Source of the DNA: Rhizobium altiplani
GTDB lineage: Bacteria > Pseudomonadota > Alphaproteobacteria > Rhizobiales > Rhizobiaceae
Direction of reading: 5' to 3'
Assembly: GCF_001542405.1 (NCBI RefSeq)
Contig: NZ_LNCD01000121.1
Coordinates: forward strand, 2,501-63,712
Length of the DNA stretch: 61,212 nt
A program made the translations under genes and the position numbers. Below are positions 1-10,735 of this stretch, in pieces; the stretch's first letter is position 1; every line of letters begins with the position of its first letter. The notes below the pieces were generated by a model. It was not told where the DNA came from and ran no database searches. It was given only the letters and a program-made list of their open reading frames with translations.

Positions 1-1698
1 GATGTAACGCGCGGCAGCCGTTTGATTGCAGCCGCGATTGCCGCCAAGCCGTCGGACCGCAAGATCATGGAAGTCTCGACCGTCGTGCACGAGGGCGACA
101 AGGAGGTCGTCCGCCGGCAGCCCTTCGCGCGTGTGAAGATGACGCTTGCCGCCAACCACGTCGCGACCGAGGACTATCCGAGCTTCAATCCGCTGACGAT
201 CTTCTCGGCGGACGAGCCGGACGCGCAGCCGACCGTTCGCACCGGGCAGATCTACGGTTCAGACGTGGAGTCCGAAGTCAGCCTGAAGACCGTGGCCTAT
301 CCCACGACGAGATCCGATCTCCAGGTGGCGCCCGGCATGACGCTCGACGAGATCGAGGAGAATGTGCGCTCCAACGGCTCAATCCTGACCGACGGCGCCG
401 CCCAAGTGGCAGCACTCTACTATGTCGACCCACGCCGCTTCTCCAACGACGATAACGACGTTGACCTGACAGCCGGCCTGACGGCGCGCGTCCTCGAGCA
501 GAACATGACGGTCTCCGCACCGGAATCGATCACGCCGCAGACCGAGGAATTCGCCGACGACATCATCCCGGTGCGCCAGTCGACCTCGATCATCAAGGCG
601 ATGACGGACTCGGGCTATCCCGAACTGCAGGCCAAGGGGCTGGCAGGCTACCTCTCACCGATGATCGGATCGGACGACCTCTCCAAGGGCGATGTGTTGC
701 GCATCGGCATCCTGCAGAAAGGCGAACAAGCAAAGATCATCCGCGCCAGCATCTATCGCGGCACGCGCCATCTTGTCACCGTGGCGCTTGACGACCACGA
801 TCGGTTCGTGGCCGGCCGTGAACCACCTGAGATCGACGCAGTCACGACCGCCTTCGACGACAATTCGACATCGGTCCCGTCCAACCAGAATCTGCCACGC
901 GTCTATGACGGCATTTATCGTGCCGCACTGTCCTACGGCATGACCAAGGACATGACCGCCCTGATCATCAAGCTGCTGGCAAGCAGCGTCGATTTCCAGG
1001 CGGAGCTGCGGCCGACCGACACGCTGGAAGCCTTCTTTTCCGTCGCCGATTCCAGCGGTCAGGCAACGGAGGATTCCGAGCTTCTCTATGTGAACGCGCG
1101 TTTCGGCGACACACAGACCCGCTTCTACCGCTTCCAGGATGCGGAAGATGGGTCGATCGACTACTTCGATCAGGACGGCAAGAGCATTCGGCAATTCCTG
1201 CTGCGCAATCCCGTTCCGAACGGCATCTTCAAGTCAGGCTTCGGCATGCGCCGGCACCCGATCCTGGGCTTTGCCCGCATGCATACGGGCGTCGATTGGG
1301 CGGCACCGCGCGGCACGGCGATTATCGCAGTCGGCAACGGAACGGTCGAGAAGGCCGGCTGGGATTCCGGCGGTTATGGCAACCAGACCATCGTCCGCCA
1401 CGCCAACGGCTACGAATCCTCCTACAATCACCAGAGCGCCATCGCCAAGGGCGTCGTTCCCGGCTCCAAGGTACGTCAGGGCCAGGTAATCGGCTGGGTT
1501 GGAACGACCGGTGAATCCACCGGTCCGCATCTGCACTACGAGATGATCGTCAACGGCACCAAGGTCGATCCGCTGCGTGTGCGCCTGCCAGGCGGCAAGT
1601 CGTTGAAGGGTGAGGCGTTGGCAAAATTCGAGGACGAGCGACAGCGCATCGACACCCTCCTCGGCAACCAGCCGCCGCCACAAGTGGCAAGCAAGTAG
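1..1698 (+). CDS. M23 family metallopeptidase (5' end outside window)
   Basis: The reading frame is open from base 1 with no start codon in view, so the gene begins upstream; the TTG at 22 is probably internal. The C-terminal third is a LytM/M23 zinc endopeptidase domain: HTGVD (His near visible residue 427) and HLHYE (near 510) supply the zinc-binding and catalytic residues. The long N-terminal part has no motif I recognise beyond what is usual for periplasmic M23 proteins of rhizobia. The family cuts peptidoglycan cross-bridges or, when degenerate, activates amidases; here the metal ligands are kept, so hydrolase activity is likely. It converges on clpB across a shared hairpin. Confidence 0.9.
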   Translation, partial: DVTRGSRLIAAAIAAKPSDRKIMEVSTVVHEGDKEVVRRQPFARVKMTLAANHVATEDYPSFNPLTIFSADEPDAQPTVRTGQIYGSDVESEVSLKTVAYPTTRSDLQVAPGMTLDEIEENVRSNGSILTDGAAQVAALYYVDPRRFSNDDNDVDLTAGLTARVLEQNMTVSAPESITPQTEEFADDIIPVRQSTSIIKAMTDSGYPELQAKGLAGYLSPMIGSDDLSKGDVLRIGILQKGEQAKIIRASIYRGTRHLVTVALDDHDRFVAGREPPEIDAVTTAFDDNSTSVPSNQNLPRVYDGIYRAALSYGMTKDMTALIIKLLASSVDFQAELRPTDTLEAFFSVADSSGQATEDSELLYVNARFGDTQTRFYRFQDAEDGSIDYFDQDGKSIRQFLLRNPVPNGIFKSGFGMRRHPILGFARMHTGVDWAAPRGTAIIAVGNGTVEKAGWDSGGYGNQTIVRHANGYESSYNHQSAIAKGVVPGSKVRQGQVIGWVGTTGESTGPHLHYEMIVNGTKVDPLRVRLPGGKSLKGEALAKFEDERQRIDTLLGNQPPPQVASK

Positions 1699-1707
1699 CG
1701 TCCATCA

Positions 1708-1734
1708 AAAATGGCGGCCCGGGGCCGCCATTTT
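1708..1734. terminator. Bidirectional hairpin between M23 gene and clpB
   Basis: A perfect inverted repeat, AAAATGGCGGCCC and its complement, is separated by one base (the real loop would be larger) and flanked by A and T tracts on both sides. It lies 10 bases after the M23 stop and 20 bases beyond the clpB stop, so it can end transcription from either direction. Confidence 0.85.
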
Positions 1735-1753
1735 CTTTCCTGCTGTCGAGGCC

Positions 1754-4357
<2,604 letters not shown>

Positions 4358-4524
4358 GCTGTACCTCCATGGATCGCCCTGCCCTCATAAGGCACAGGCC
4401 GATGACTGAGATTGAGCTCCCTTAAATGGCAAGCCCATTGTTCCGCCGCGGTTGGGAATTGCGGCTGACGAACCTGGGCTGGATATGGTGGAGGATTTCA
4501 AAAGTTTAAAGAGGCGATGACGTG

Positions 4525-4553
4525 AAAAACCCCGGCCTTTGCGACCGGGGGTT
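4525..4553 (-). terminator. Hairpin with T run after the DUF1254 remnant
   Basis: CCCCGG and CCGGGG pair around a 9-base loop. Read on the minus strand the stem is followed by GGGGTTTTTC, a typical intrinsic terminator. It lies 55 bases beyond the end of the broken DUF1254/DUF1214 gene and insulates clpB. Confidence 0.7.
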
Positions 4554-4608
4554 CTCATTTCATGTCTTGTCTCCGCCGGAGCCATGTCGGCTGCCGGCAG
4601 CCATCCAA

Positions 4609-5696
4609 TCACCTGATTTCTTGGATGTCGTTGGGCTTCCAGGAGCGCTCAAAGGCCGGCTGCGTGGGTCCGTAGATGCGGATGTAGCTGAACCAGCCAC
4701 GTCCGGACTGGGTTTTGATCCAACGGCCTTCGCCATCCTTCGGCGCCGTTGGACCAAAATAGAGGTCGACCGGCTTTGACGTGTCGATGTCCTTCAACTC
4801 AAAGAGCGAGCGGAGCGCCGCCTTGTCCTGATCCGTCTGCACGTCGGAGCGAGTCTGCGCGTCATAGAGCGTCACGGACCAGAACAGCTTGCCCGGGACG
4901 GCTGGGGAATCGTCAGCTTGTAGTTCTTGCTCCGTCCAGAAACGCACCGCTAGCGTCGCGAGCACCGAGCCAATAGAGCCGAGCCCGCGCCGGCCGAACG
5001 GTGGAACATTGCGGGCGACGTGACGATCGCCTGTGCGAACCAGCGATCATGTGCCTCCAGATCGACGCCCATCGGCGTCTCGAACTGGGCAGCGTTGGGA
5101 ACCAGGCCGACCCACTCCCATTTGCGGTCCGGCCACGCAAAGCGGTCCGGCCGATCGCTATCGAACGCCGATACGAGAAGCTGCTCACGACCAACCTTCG
5201 CAGCTTTTTCGAGGATGGCTTTCGTACGGGCATCAGGTGCGAACGGCTTGCCCTTTCGATACCGAGCGTCGCAAGCAGCCCTACATCGGTGTGAATTTCT
5301 CGACGAGGGGTTCCTCATCGATCATCCGCTTCAATACCTCCCAGAACTGGATGCTGTCCTCCCACTTGAGAGAAGTGCTGTCCATTGCCTTCTCGGTGGT
5401 GTCGACGATCGCGATTGGCTTCGGCTTGCTGGCCGTACTCAGAGGGTAGACCTTGATGGCGTGCAGCGCCTTCAGCGCCTTGTCCTGGTCGCCACCGACC
5501 GGCAGAGCGCGCGCGGCAAGCAGAACTTTGTAGGTGGCCGACTTCCCGACATGGTAGCCCTTTGGCACCTTGCCCTTGTAGTCCGGCGGCAGGATGAGGT
5601 GCTTTCCACCCTTTCCGCCATCCGGCCGGGGAGATTATGGTCGTTGATCAGGCCGATATAGGCGCCCGGCGGCAACTCAACCACCATCGGACCGTC
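4609..5696 (-). pseudogene. DUF1254/DUF1214 family protein remnant
   Basis: Consecutive minus-strand frames give one family-like protein only if joined. The pieces run from MVVELPPGAYIGLINDHN (about 5690-5637), through a piece from about 5570 to 5283 (PKGYHVGKSATYKV to LVEKFTP), a piece from about 5290 to 4990 (KGKPFAPDARTKAIL to SPAMFHR), a short piece LGARDASGAFLDG (about 4975-4935), to the C-terminal DUF1214 part (4920-4609, KLFWSVTLYDAQTRSD to WKPNDIQEIR). At least four frame changes are needed, and the N-terminal 100 or so residues of the usual DUF1254 domain are absent. Intact relatives are secreted proteins of unknown function. The residual sequence is well conserved, so decay looks recent. 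Confidence 0.85.
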
Positions 5697-5710
5697 CCTC
5701 TTTGGTGAGG

Positions 5711-5742
5711 ACAGCCCGCGCCGTTTGGCCGGCGCGGGCTGT
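5711..5742 (-). terminator. Strong hairpin after arylsulfatase gene
   Basis: Twelve-base perfect stem ACAGCCCGCGCC / GGCGCGGGCTGT with an 8-base loop, just past the arylsulfatase stop on the minus strand. It lacks a T run, so it may act with Rho or mainly stabilise the 3' end. Confidence 0.6.
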
Positions 5743-5754
5743 CGCGGTGTTTGC

Positions 5755-7410
5755 CTATTGCGGGGCAAGCCGCTCGAGTTCATTCAACCGCTTCAGTGCC
5801 GCTTGCTGGCGAAGCAGTCCGTAGTTGATGCCGCTGGCATTGAGCGAGCTGCCTTCCTGATACGGGAACTGGTCGAAGTCTGAGAAGAAGTCCTTGATCT
5901 TCCCCTGGATCGGAACGAGCAGCCACATGTTCCTTGCAAGGAACTCGATCGCTCCGCCGCCGTCCTCCATGCCACGCTCGTAGGGGTCCATTCGCAGGTT
6001 GGCGATCATAGCCCATGCTGGGACTTCACGGGTGGCCGTGGCAATGTTGCCGTGGCTCGCGATGGCAAAGCTCAGCTTCCAGTCGTTCCAGCGAAGCGCA
6101 TTGAGATTGCCGCCCTGATCGAAGTAGTAGACGACATCGCGCGGGCCGCTCTGAGCCTCACCCTTCAGGAAAGGCAAAAGATCATAGCCGTCCAGGTGAA
6201 CCTTGAAATCCTTGGTCCCTGACTTGAACCCGGCCTTCATCTGCTCCTTGATGTCGGATATCCCGGCGGCGCTCGCGAATGTCGGCATCCAATCCATTAG
6301 CGTAACGATCTCATTCACCTCGGTCCCGGGTTTGACGACGCCCGGCCAGCGAACCATCATCGGAATGCGGAAGCCGCCCTCCCATGTCGTGCCCTTTTCA
6401 CCGTGGAACGGCGTCTGGGCACCATCAGGCCACAAGGCAAGCTCGGCGCCGTTGTCGGTCGTGTAGAGAACGATAGTGTTGTCGGCGATGCCGAGCTGAT
6501 CCAGCTGCTCGAGAAGCTGGCCGACGTGACCGTCGTGCTCCACCATACCGTCGGCATGAATGCCCTTGCCGGTTTTTCCAAGCGAGTCCGGCTTCAGATG
6601 GGTGAAGACGTGCATGCGGGTCGAGTTGAACCAGCAGAAGAACGGCTTGTCAGCTTTCGCTTGCCGATCGATGAAGTTCTTGGCGGCAGCCAGGAATTCC
6701 TCATCGACCGTCTCCATACGCTTCGTGTTGAGCGCACCGGTATCTTCGATCTTGCCGTCCGCAGTTGACTTGATCACGCCACGCGGACCGAACTGCCGGC
6801 GGAACGCCGGGTCCTTCGGGTAGAAGTAGCCTTCTGGCTCTTCCTCGGCGTTGAGGTGGTAGAGGTTGCCGAAGAACTCGTCGAAGCCATGCTTGGTCGG
6901 CAGGTGCTGGTCCTGGTCGCCGAGGTGGTTCTTGCCGAACTGGCCGGTCGCATAGCCCTGCGTCTTCAGCACGTCGGCAATCGTCGGCATCCAGTCCTGA
7001 ATGCCGTGCGGATCGCCGGGCATGCCGATCGTCAAGAGGCCGGTGCGGAATGGTTCTTGCCCGAGAATGAAGGAGGCGCGGCCCGCAGTGCAGCTCTGCT
7101 GGCCATAGGAATCGGTGAAGATTGCGCCTTCCCTGGCGATGCGGTCGATATTGGGCGTGCGATAGCCCATCAGCCCCATCGTGTAGGCGCTGATCTGCGG
7201 TATGCCGATGTCATCGCCGAAGATGACAAGAATATTCGGCTTCTTGCCGGATGGTGCCGCCGCCGTCTGCGCCTGGGCTGCTGCGGAACTCACCATGCTG
7301 GCGACCGTGGCGGCCCCGGCGGCAAGGGCTGTTGACCCTATCAGCAGATTACGGCGCGTGAGGTTGCTGGCGTCGGAGGAGGATGATCGTACGCTGTCGT
7401 CGCTGGCCAT
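5755..7410 (-). CDS. Tat-exported arylsulfatase
   Basis: 551 residues. The N terminus carries a twin-arginine signal (LTRRNLLIG then a hydrophobic AGAATVAS stretch, cleavage after about residue 47). The sulfatase alkaline-phosphatase fold follows: metal-binding GDD (65-67) and the formylglycine motif CTAGR (Cys107), a CxAxR-type variant of the sulfatase signature, plus the TTDNG-type segment. It should hydrolyse sulfate esters in the periplasm after its cysteine is converted to formylglycine, which needs a modifying enzyme not seen here. Rhizobia use such enzymes for sulfur scavenging; the substrate cannot be read from sequence. It is a single gene, bounded by hairpins. Confidence 0.9.
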   Translation of the reverse strand: MASDDSVRSSSSDASNLTRRNLLIGSTALAAGAATVASMVSSAAAQAQTAAAPSGKKPNILVIFGDDIGIPQISAYTMGLMGYRTPNIDRIAREGAIFTDSYGQQSCTAGRASFILGQEPFRTGLLTIGMPGDPHGIQDWMPTIADVLKTQGYATGQFGKNHLGDQDQHLPTKHGFDEFFGNLYHLNAEEEPEGYFYPKDPAFRRQFGPRGVIKSTADGKIEDTGALNTKRMETVDEEFLAAAKNFIDRQAKADKPFFCWFNSTRMHVFTHLKPDSLGKTGKGIHADGMVEHDGHVGQLLEQLDQLGIADNTIVLYTTDNGAELALWPDGAQTPFHGEKGTTWEGGFRIPMMVRWPGVVKPGTEVNEIVTLMDWMPTFASAAGISDIKEQMKAGFKSGTKDFKVHLDGYDLLPFLKGEAQSGPRDVVYYFDQGGNLNALRWNDWKLSFAIASHGNIATATREVPAWAMIANLRMDPYERGMEDGGGAIEFLARNMWLLVPIQGKIKDFFSDFDQFPYQEGSSLNASGINYGLLRQQAALKRLNELERLAPQ

Positions 7411-7568
7411 TTCGCGTGTCTCCCGTCAAACGTGAACTTTTGGAATGTTGTCTGGTGATGAGATGCATCGGCGCGAACCAAAGAGGCATAGCCACAGCGT
7501 AGACGTAAGTACGTTACGGTAAATACACGACACTTTAACGGTCGGAGGCGAGACGGCGGCAGAAACGA

Positions 7569-7596
7569 AAAAGGCCGCTCCAAAGAGCGGCCTTTT
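7569..7596. terminator. Terminator after DUF4167 gene
   Basis: AAAAGGCCGCTC / GAGCGGCCTTTT, a perfect 12-base stem with loop CAAA and A/T tails, 33 bases beyond the DUF4167 stop. It can act in both directions and separates the arylsulfatase promoter region from the housekeeping run. Confidence 0.85.
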
Positions 7597-7628
7597 ATCC
7601 ATTAGCTCGGATCGTTGAAGCGATCCGG

Positions 7629-8405
7629 TTATTCCGAAGCGGCATCCGCCAAAACAGGCGCATCGCCGGAACCTTCACCCTCGGCCGGAGCCTCGCCTTC
7701 CGCAGCGCGGCGCGGACGACGCGGACGGCTACCGGCAGCAGTGCGGCGACGCGGCTGACGCTCGCGCGGCTGGCCTGCAGCACTTTCCTCGTCCATCGAA
7801 ACCTCTGCCGGAATACCTTCGATCTCCGGCTGCGGGCCGCTGCCATCGTTCACCTCGGGCTGCGGCGCTTCAGCTGCGACAGGGGCCGGCTGCTGTTCCT
7901 GGCGACGCGGCTGGCGGTCTTCGTTGCGGCGCGGCTGCTCGTCGTTGCGACGCTGCGACTGTTCTTCCGAACGGCGCTGCTGATGCTCGTGCTGGTGACG
8001 CGGTGGCTGGACGATGACAACATCGTCATTGTCGATGGCTTCGACATCGTCACCATCGCGCTCCGCACCTTCACTGAATTCGTTGCGGTCGTCGCGCTGG
8101 AAGCGCTCCTGCATCTGCGCCTGAGCGGCTGCAATGATGCGGTTATAGTGTTCGGCGTGCTGCAGGTAGTTTTCAGCGATAACGCGATCGCCCGAACTCT
8201 GCGCGTCGCGCGCAAGTTGTGCGTACTTTTCAGCGATATGCTGCGCGGTACCACGAATCTTAACGTCTGGGCCGGAGCTGTCGTAGGTCCGCGTCAACGG
8301 GTTGCCGCCCTTGCGGTTGAAATTGTTGTTATTGTTATTTCCGCCGCCGCCGCCGTTGTTATTGCCACGCCCGCGACCGCGCTTGTTCTGCTGTCCTGGC
8401 CTCAT
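7629..8405 (-). CDS. DUF4167 domain-containing protein
   Basis: 258 residues. The N terminus is basic and very rich in Asn and Gly (a run near residues 14-28), followed by the conserved DUF4167 segment (about 30-100, with TYDSSGPDVKIRGTAQHIAEK and NYLQHAEHY) and then a low-complexity tail rich in Arg, Glu, Gln and Pro. The family is found in alphaproteobacteria next to prmC/prfA and has no established function; the RG/N-rich, basic character suggests nucleic-acid binding (inference). Coding for the Asn and Gly repeats uses GGN and AAY triplets and gives a conspicuous GCC/TTG-rich plus strand. Confidence 0.9.
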   Translation of the reverse strand: MRPGQQNKRGRGRGNNNGGGGGNNNNNNFNRKGGNPLTRTYDSSGPDVKIRGTAQHIAEKYAQLARDAQSSGDRVIAENYLQHAEHYNRIIAAAQAQMQERFQRDDRNEFSEGAERDGDDVEAIDNDDVVIVQPPRHQHEHQQRRSEEQSQRRNDEQPRRNEDRQPRRQEQQPAPVAAEAPQPEVNDGSGPQPEIEGIPAEVSMDEESAAGQPRERQPRRRTAAGSRPRRPRRAAEGEAPAEGEGSGDAPVLADAASE

Positions 8406-8749
8406 AGATCGTTCACCTGAATTCTCTGTTTGTTGTGGAGTTATGGCACCAACGGCCGTGGCCGGTTCACCGGCTCAGAGCCCTCGTGCCGCAAGCATAC
8501 TGCGCCTTCGCGCCAACCTGCCGCTTGTTCTCAAGTCAGTTTGACTGATTCACGCATTGGGTCGTATTCAACCTTTGAAGCTCTCGTTTAAAAGAGCGGA
8601 CCCCCGAGGCCGAGTTAGTTTCGAACGTCTCACCGTTCTGTCCTATCTCTCCAACGCGTGGGGTCAACCTATATTGCTTCCCGTGGAAATCCAAGCCTTT
8701 TCTTCGCAATGACACCAATGTCCTGTTCAATGCTTAAAGTCGTCGCGCA
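8406..8749. other. 344-base gap between DUF4167 gene and prmC
   Basis: The segment should hold the promoter of the DUF4167 gene and the 3' end of the prmC transcript. An open minus-strand frame (8536-8730) has no ribosome binding site or family resemblance and was not accepted. I see no clear hairpin with a T run here. Confidence 0.4.
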
Positions 8750-9631
8750 TCACTTGAGCGCGAACACAAGCGCCCGGTCATTCTGGCCGTAATCCTTTAC
8801 GGATTCCAGAAGCTTGAAGCCTTCAGCCTCGAAAACGTCTGTCACGTCGTTTCGCTGGTCGTAGCCGATCTCAAGTCCCACAACGCCGTTCGGCTTTATG
8901 AACCTTGCCGCATCCTTGGCGATGGTTCTGTAGGCGTCAAGCCCATCCCGGCCGCCATCCAGTGCGGCATGGGGGTCAAATTTCGTCACTTCGGGAGCGA
9001 GAGTGTGAACGACCTTAGAAGCGATATAGGGCGGATTTGAGACAATCGCGTGAAACGAGCCGTGGATATTCTGAAACCAACTGGATTGAATGGCTTCGAA
9101 GCGATCCTGCAATCCGTTTCTTTCCGCGTTTGATTTCGCCGTCTTCAATGCATCAGCCGATATATCGCTGCCGACGCCTGACGCTTCCGGACATTCGCTC
9201 AACAGAGCAAGGCATATCGCCCCGGTTCCGGTTCCTAGGTCCAGAATATGGATATGGCCCTCGGTATTTGCAAGGTCGCGCAGATAAGGAAGCATCGTAT
9301 CGACGAGAATTTCCGTATCAGGCCGTGGCTCAAGGGTTTCCGCAGACAAAGACAGCGGCAGGCCATAGAATTCCCGTTCGCCGAGAATGCGGTGAACAGG
9401 CTCATGCGCCAGCCGGCGTTCGATGGCTTGCTCGATCATTGCCATCTGCTCTGTGCTGACGGTTTCGCCGCCACGCGTTACGATGGCGGTCGTCGAAAGT
9501 CCAAGCAGCCCTGCGACGAGCATACGGGCATCAGCCGAAGCACTGTCGACACCGGCTTCAGTGAAACGACGGCGAGCCTCGGCCAGCATTTGGGAAACCG
9601 TAGCCTCGGCCTGTTTCCCGCTCATGCTCAT
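8750..9631 (-). CDS. prmC: Peptide chain release factor N5-glutamine methyltransferase PrmC
   Basis: 293 residues, a normal length. The N-terminal helical domain is followed by an AdoMet-binding fold with LDLGTGTGAICLALL (motif I) and the substrate glutamine-binding motif NPPY in SNPPYIAS. PrmC methylates the glutamine of the GGQ motif in release factors RF1 and RF2, raising termination efficiency. Its ATG overlaps the prfA stop by four bases (ATGA), so enzyme and substrate are translationally coupled. Confidence 0.97.
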   Translation of the reverse strand: MSMSGKQAEATVSQMLAEARRRFTEAGVDSASADARMLVAGLLGLSTTAIVTRGGETVSTEQMAMIEQAIERRLAHEPVHRILGEREFYGLPLSLSAETLEPRPDTEILVDTMLPYLRDLANTEGHIHILDLGTGTGAICLALLSECPEASGVGSDISADALKTAKSNAERNGLQDRFEAIQSSWFQNIHGSFHAIVSNPPYIASKVVHTLAPEVTKFDPHAALDGGRDGLDAYRTIAKDAARFIKPNGVVGLEIGYDQRNDVTDVFEAEGFKLLESVKDYGQNDRALVFALK

Positions 9632-10707
9632 TGCTGCTCGCCGAGTTGCGCCAACTGGCTTGCCTGATAGTCGGCCATCAGCGCGTCGACCACCTCGTCG
9701 ATCTCGCCGATCATCATCCGGTCGAGCTTGTAGAGTGTCAGATTGATCCGGTGGTCCGTCACCCGCCCCTGTGGGAAGTTGTAGGTGCGGATGCGTTCGG
9801 AGCGATCGCCGGAACCGACCTGGCTCTTGCGATCGGCGGAACGCTCGCTTTCGGCCCGTTGACGCTCGGCGTCGTAGAGACGCGAACGCAGAACCTGCAT
9901 CGCCTTGGCGCGGTTCTGATGCTGCGATTTCTCGGAACTGGTGACGACGATGCCGGTCGGCAGATGGGTGATGCGCACCGCTGAGTCGGTGGTGTTGACG
10001 TGCTGGCCGCCAGCGCCGGATGAGCGCATCGTATCGATGCGGATGTCTTCTGGCCGGATCTCGATGTCGATTTCCTCCGCCTCCGGCAGAACCGCGACGG
10101 TCGCGGCCGAAGTGTGGATGCGACCGCCGGCTTCCGTTTCCGGCACGCGCTGGACACGGTGAACACCGGATTCAAACTTCAGCTTGGCAAATACGCCCTT
10201 GCCGGTGATGGTCGCGATGATTTCCTTGAAGCCGCCCGCCTCGCCTTCGCTCGACGACAGGACTTCGACCTTCCAGCCGTGGGCGGCTGCATAGCGCTCA
10301 TACATCCGGAACAAATCACCAGCAAAGAGTGCGGCTTCCGAACCGCCGGTGCCAGCGCGGATTTCCAAAATAGCGCTCTTCTCGTCTGCTGCATCCTTCG
10401 GCAGCAGCAAGATCTGGATTTCCTGCTCCAGCGCCTCCAGCCGCTCCTTCACCTCGGGCAGCTCCAGTTCGGCCAGATCGCGCATCTCACGGTCCACCGA
10501 CTTGTCGTTCAGCAGGGTTTCGAGGTCCGCAAGCTCGGCAATTGCCTTCTCGAAGGCGCGGATCTTCGTGACGACGGGCTGCAACTCGGAATATTCGGAG
10601 GCGAGCTTGACGTAGACGTCAGCCGAGGGGCCAGCCGACATGCGCGCTTCGATCTCGCCAAAACGGCGTTCCAGCTCGCGCATCTTTTCAACGGGAAGCT
10701 TCGCCAC
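9628..10707 (-). CDS. prfA: Peptide chain release factor 1
   Basis: 359 residues, full length. The peptidyl-tRNA hydrolysis motif GGQ is at 233-235 (GAGGQHVN) and the stop-codon-reading tripeptide region is PET within RVPETEAGG, where RF1 has P-x-T, so this is RF1 (UAG/UAA) and not RF2 (SPF). It is followed by prmC with a four-base overlap and preceded 28 bases upstream by ptsP in the same direction. Confidence 0.97.
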   Translation of the reverse strand: MAKLPVEKMRELERRFGEIEARMSAGPSADVYVKLASEYSELQPVVTKIRAFEKAIAELADLETLLNDKSVDREMRDLAELELPEVKERLEALEQEIQILLLPKDAADEKSAILEIRAGTGGSEAALFAGDLFRMYERYAAAHGWKVEVLSSSEGEAGGFKEIIATITGKGVFAKLKFESGVHRVQRVPETEAGGRIHTSAATVAVLPEAEEIDIEIRPEDIRIDTMRSSGAGGQHVNTTDSAVRITHLPTGIVVTSSEKSQHQNRAKAMQVLRSRLYDAERQRAESERSADRKSQVGSGDRSERIRTYNFPQGRVTDHRINLTLYKLDRMMIGEIDEVVDALMADYQASQLAQLGEQQ

Positions 10708-10735
10708 CCTTCACTCCGATTCTGCTTGTCTTGAC

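Noticed and set aside
4358..4530. Possible RpoH promoter upstream of clpB (CTTG then CAAT-like boxes)
   Set aside because: A CTTG occurs, but the spacing and -10 box do not fit the alphaproteobacterial sigma-32 pattern well enough.
7480..7550. ACGT-rich stretch upstream of the arylsulfatase as a LiuR-type site
   Set aside because: The ACGT cores are irregularly spaced and not symmetrical; coincidence is likely.
8536..8730. 64-codon minus-strand frame between the DUF4167 gene and prmC
   Set aside because: No ribosome binding site and no family resemblance; AT-rich, unlike neighbouring genes.
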